A stretch of DNA of 64,000 nucleotides from positions 13,826,001 to 13,890,000 of the forward strand of contig CM082577.2 in assembly GCA_040954595.2 (NCBI GenBank). The letters run 5' to 3'. This document shows positions 61,401 through 64,000 of the stretch, in pieces (position 1 is the first letter of the stretch; each line of letters opens with the position of its first letter). The DNA is from Balanoglossus misakiensis (Eukaryota > Hemichordata). Under the pieces are notes generated by a model. That model did no database searches and was not told the origin of the DNA. It was given only the letters and a program-made list of their open reading frames with translations. A program made the position numbers and the translations under genes.

Positions 61401-63108
61401 TCGATTAGGGCACAGACGTGGAGAAGCGGAAGTGGCGGAAAACTACCATCGTGCGATGGTCAAATGACAGCTGTCGATAGGTCATTTCAGGTGGAAAATA
61501 TAGACGAATTGACATTCCCATTATCCCCATTAAATATCAGCTATTCGAGAACAAAGGATCATTCAAAGTGGGCAGTGTCCATGGACCGAAGCAGACCATG
61601 GGTATGCATAGGCGACCTCAACAGAATGGTAAGTGTACGTCTACAAATGCTTGAATCGGTGCAGTTAATTGACGCTGCATGTTACGAATATTAATCGTTC
61701 TTAAGTTCACACAACACCCCTTCCAGAGCTTACATTAGTAAGCACCACTACAATACTATCTTCAGGTTTACGACTATTTCCTTAATTGAGAATGTCGTCG
61801 TCTGTGGAACGACTGGATCTATGACAAAATACATGTTGCGACACGTCTTCACGAAATGGAAAACAATCACTGTCAAAATCAAGCTGCAAGTAGTAGAAAA
61901 GTAAAGTAACATATAAAGTAAATAAGTCTTAGGATTGCGTTATATACATGTGGGGAAAGCAATGTCATGCTTCATTCTGACCTCAAGTAAGACCAGATCA
62001 CATGATGGTACAACAGCCAGATTTGGCGCCTTTCCCCAGAATGCAGGATGTTAAATCTCCACAAATTTAGGTTGCTGACTTGTGGTTTGTGAACATTAAT
62101 TATATTGTACCGCCAACCTCCCAGGGGGTAGACACATATGCAACATTCACTTGTTTGGTGACCTCCTCATTAAAGGGGAAATCCGCTGTAGCTGATTTCT
62201 ACATAATTTGGTAGCTTTGATGTCTCTCTTTCAGAAAAAAACATATTCGCCATGTATAGGTCGCGCGATTTTTTACAAAATGTAGGGAAAGTTGGCAGAA
62301 TTTCCAATATGGCGTTTACTGTAATTTGAATCATGGGAAAAAAAGCGCCAGGACCAACTTCCGCCCACCTTGGTGTGGGTGATACCATTTTCCGATTGGT
62401 GTCACTGTGTCACAAGCTAAGCGTATTTGCATATTTTTCATGGGTTATAGCTCATGAAAACTGTCAATAGATGACAAATTGTCCTGGCGCTTTTTTTCCC
62501 ATGATTCAAATTACAGTAAACGCCATATTGCCAACTTTCCCTAGATTTTGTAAAAAATCGCGCGACCTATACATGGCGAATATGTTTTTTTCTGAAAGAG
62601 AGACATCAAAGCTACCAAATTATGTAGAAATCAGCTACAGCGGATTTCCCCTTTAATTTCAAATTTCAAATTGAAGCCAAGAACCGTAAAGGCGACAGCT
62701 AATAATTGTTAATATCAAAGAATGTTGTATGTTGAATGAACGATGTATTTTGCTATTGTCTTTTTGTGTTTTCAATCAAGTTGGCCGATAATTTATGTAC
62801 TCGTAACTCAATGACGCTGGCAACCCAAAACATTAACCCATTTCAGCAAATCGTTTCAATTTCTCATCAATGATGCTTAAACTGGACATATGGATAAGTA
62901 CCTTTTGTTGTGAGTTGTATATGAATATGTTTTCTTGATTTTCCATTTTTAGGAAAGTCAAAAACGTCGAGGAGGAGGGTTTCTCTGTATGAAAAATCGC
63001 TTAGACGTTTGGCAGCAATTTTGGGACATACCATCTAAGACGGAACAAGTACAATTGGATGAGTGTCAACGAAATACTTTCAGTAACTTAACCCACGAAT
63101 TTAAGTAA
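56273..63108 (+). CDS. DNASE2: Deoxyribonuclease II family enzyme (acid DNase)
   Basis: DNase II cleaves double-stranded DNA at acid pH without metal ions, normally in lysosomes or secreted, to degrade engulfed DNA. Seven exons join in phase: 56273-56385, 57623-57806, 58601-58676, 59641-59808, 60762-60971, 61363-61628, 62953-63108 (390 residues; vertebrate enzymes are about 360). Residues 1-22 are a hydrophobic signal peptide. Then VDWFIVYKMP, MLYNDQPP, first catalytic HxK motif His122-Ala-Lys124, GFWIVHSLPRFPN, YNYGQIFLCVTY, second HxK motif His317-Ser-Lys319 in KDHSKWAVS, PWVCIGDLNRM and the RGGGFLC near the end. The two HxK motifs form the phospholipase D-like active site. Oddity: exon 5 carries a Pro/Ala-rich stretch (198-235) with a repeated APVAQP and a basic KRAR. 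The family includes some secreted echinoderm venom enzymes; nothing here shows such a role. Confidence 0.95.
57034..57212. mobile_element. TTAA-family A MITE, copy 7 (left half)
   Basis: Starts inside the left arm (gctgccctttttctattaat) and reaches the palindrome centre (accgattattcaatttggcg); the outer left end and the right arm are missing. Lies in DNASE2 intron 1. Confidence 0.85.
58335..58505. repeat. Compound microsatellite (GCAC)n (CA)n (CATA)n (CAGA)n
   Basis: Consecutive blocks of GCAC, CA, GCAC again, CA, CATA and CAGA units, about 170 bp, in DNASE2 intron 2, roughly 95 bp before exon 3. Confidence 0.97.
58819..58843. repeat. C-rich run
   Basis: Interrupted poly-C (cccccccacccccccccacc type) in DNASE2 intron 3. 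Confidence 0.85.
61068..61303. repeat. Compound microsatellite (CATC)n then (CATA)n then (GCAC/GCGC)n
   Basis: About nine CATC units at 61068-61103, a CA tract, then about thirty CATA units (61150-61266) and a short GCAC/CGCG/CA end. Lies in DNASE2 intron 5, about 60 bp before exon 6. Confidence 0.97.
62170..62656. mobile_element. TTAA-ended fold-back MITE, family D copy 2
   Basis: Same TTAAAGGGGAAATCCGCTGT ends and arms as 33635-34261. The right arm lacks about 9 bp of the other copy (gaaattct region) and part of the centre. TTAA on both edges. Lies in DNASE2 intron 6. Confidence 0.93.
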
Positions 63109-64000
63109 TGTTTGCGGTTAGGTACACATACAATAATATTTATTGAGGAGAGCCACTAATGCCCACATTTTCGAGTAAAGCTGATGTCTCCAAATATTGT
63201 TACTCAAAATTGGTCATGTTTACGTTGTTCTGTATTTTAAGTAGGTTTTCTTCGTACATCGATCATTTCTGGTCCACACCATCAGTTGGAAATACACTAT
63301 GCCAATTTTGAGAGGAACTTTTATTTAATAGGGAGACGCTCTAGGATATCAGTATAGAAATAGTGTGTTTTGCAAGGGGGGCTTAAAGGTATACAGTCTT
63401 TTCGCGTGTGCCACCCACTGAAAATCCGTGATTGGTTAGCTCTCAAGTTTACCATGGTAACTGTGGCAAAATTTCCATAGGGAAGCGTTTTAGTCCTTAC
63501 CATATCAACTGTTTAGTACATGGTCGGTACATTTATGACCATTATTTTACAAAATTTATCATTCGTGCAGGGCCGTGCGGGGATTCTCATACTATTTTGG
63601 TACGGGGGGTATGCGGCCCAATGTAAAACAACAATCAAATCATATTCTTCTAATTAACAACTAATTTCTACAATTATAGCCCCCCTTGGGGCTAATCAAG
63701 CTGACCCTGTAATATACATATACATGTAAAGTCAATAATGTCAGTATCTCTTCTACGACCACACTCATATCTCATTTTTTGGTTTTATTTAATCAACAAA
63801 ATGATCACATTGGCAATAATAGCATAAAGAGAAATACAACAGGCGGTGTATTTTATGAAAATATTTAAACAGTCCTTATCTGGTTTATGGTAACAAAAAA
63901 TATTTTTTAGGTTGAGAGTGCACGATACATTGTTGTGATAAATTGTAAAATACAAACGAAACATTGATAAAAGACTATTAAGATGGAAAAAGTCATTGAG
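63109..64000. other. Region downstream of DNase II gene
   Basis: Includes the DNase II 3' UTR and a family E repeat (63383-63483). No further gene seen to the window end. I do not see a clear AATAAA within the first few hundred bases. Confidence 0.5.
63383..63483. repeat. Family E inverted-repeat element, copy 3
   Basis: Left end TTAAAGGTATACAGTC, then ttttcgcgtgtgccacccac and ctgaaaatccgtgattggtt, shared with 19928-20053 and 29382-29479. The right end is diverged (ccatagggaagcg). Confidence 0.75.

Overview
This is a gene-moderate, AT-leaning, intron-rich animal nuclear sequence. Six protein-coding genes can be assembled by eye from GT-AG exons whose reading phases agree. The pattern (many short phase-consistent exons, abundant CA, CATA and CT microsatellites, many short inverted-repeat transposons, and vertebrate-like orthologues) suggests a marine invertebrate, most likely a deuterostome such as a hemichordate or amphioxus. 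That assignment is inference; nothing here names the species.

Layout: 1-7793 holds no recognisable gene but has a duplicated segment, a 240-bp CT tract, a perfect fold-back and several inverted-repeat elements. 7794-10024 (+) is a four-exon gene for an unrecognised two-helix membrane protein with a coiled coil and a strongly acidic tail. 12025-19649 (-) is TMEM175, the lysosomal K+/H+ channel (17 exons, both RxxxFSD-type repeats). 23982-36361 (-) is WDR45B/WIPI3, an autophagy PI3P-binding beta-propeller (10 exons, 344 residues). 36764-42854 (+) is mitochondrial enoyl-CoA hydratase ECHS1 (6 exons, 301 residues), head-to-head with WDR45B across about 400 bp. 44101-54660 (-) is an organic solute transporter alpha (SLC51A) homologue. 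56273-63108 (+) is a secreted/lysosomal DNase II (7 exons, 390 residues).

The genes are not an operon. Three of them (TMEM175, WDR45B, DNASE2) act in lysosomal or autophagic biology, but this may be coincidence. The most striking non-genic signal is a dense population of short inverted-repeat elements. At least six sequence-unrelated families end exactly in TTAA, suggesting a shared TTAA-targeting transposase supplied from elsewhere. One copy in an ECHS1 intron carries two later insertions with visible target duplications. A repeat appears to supply the last coding exon of TMEM175. I saw no convincing transposase, reverse transcriptase, viral gene, tRNA, rRNA or CRISPR array, and no clearly new multi-gene system.
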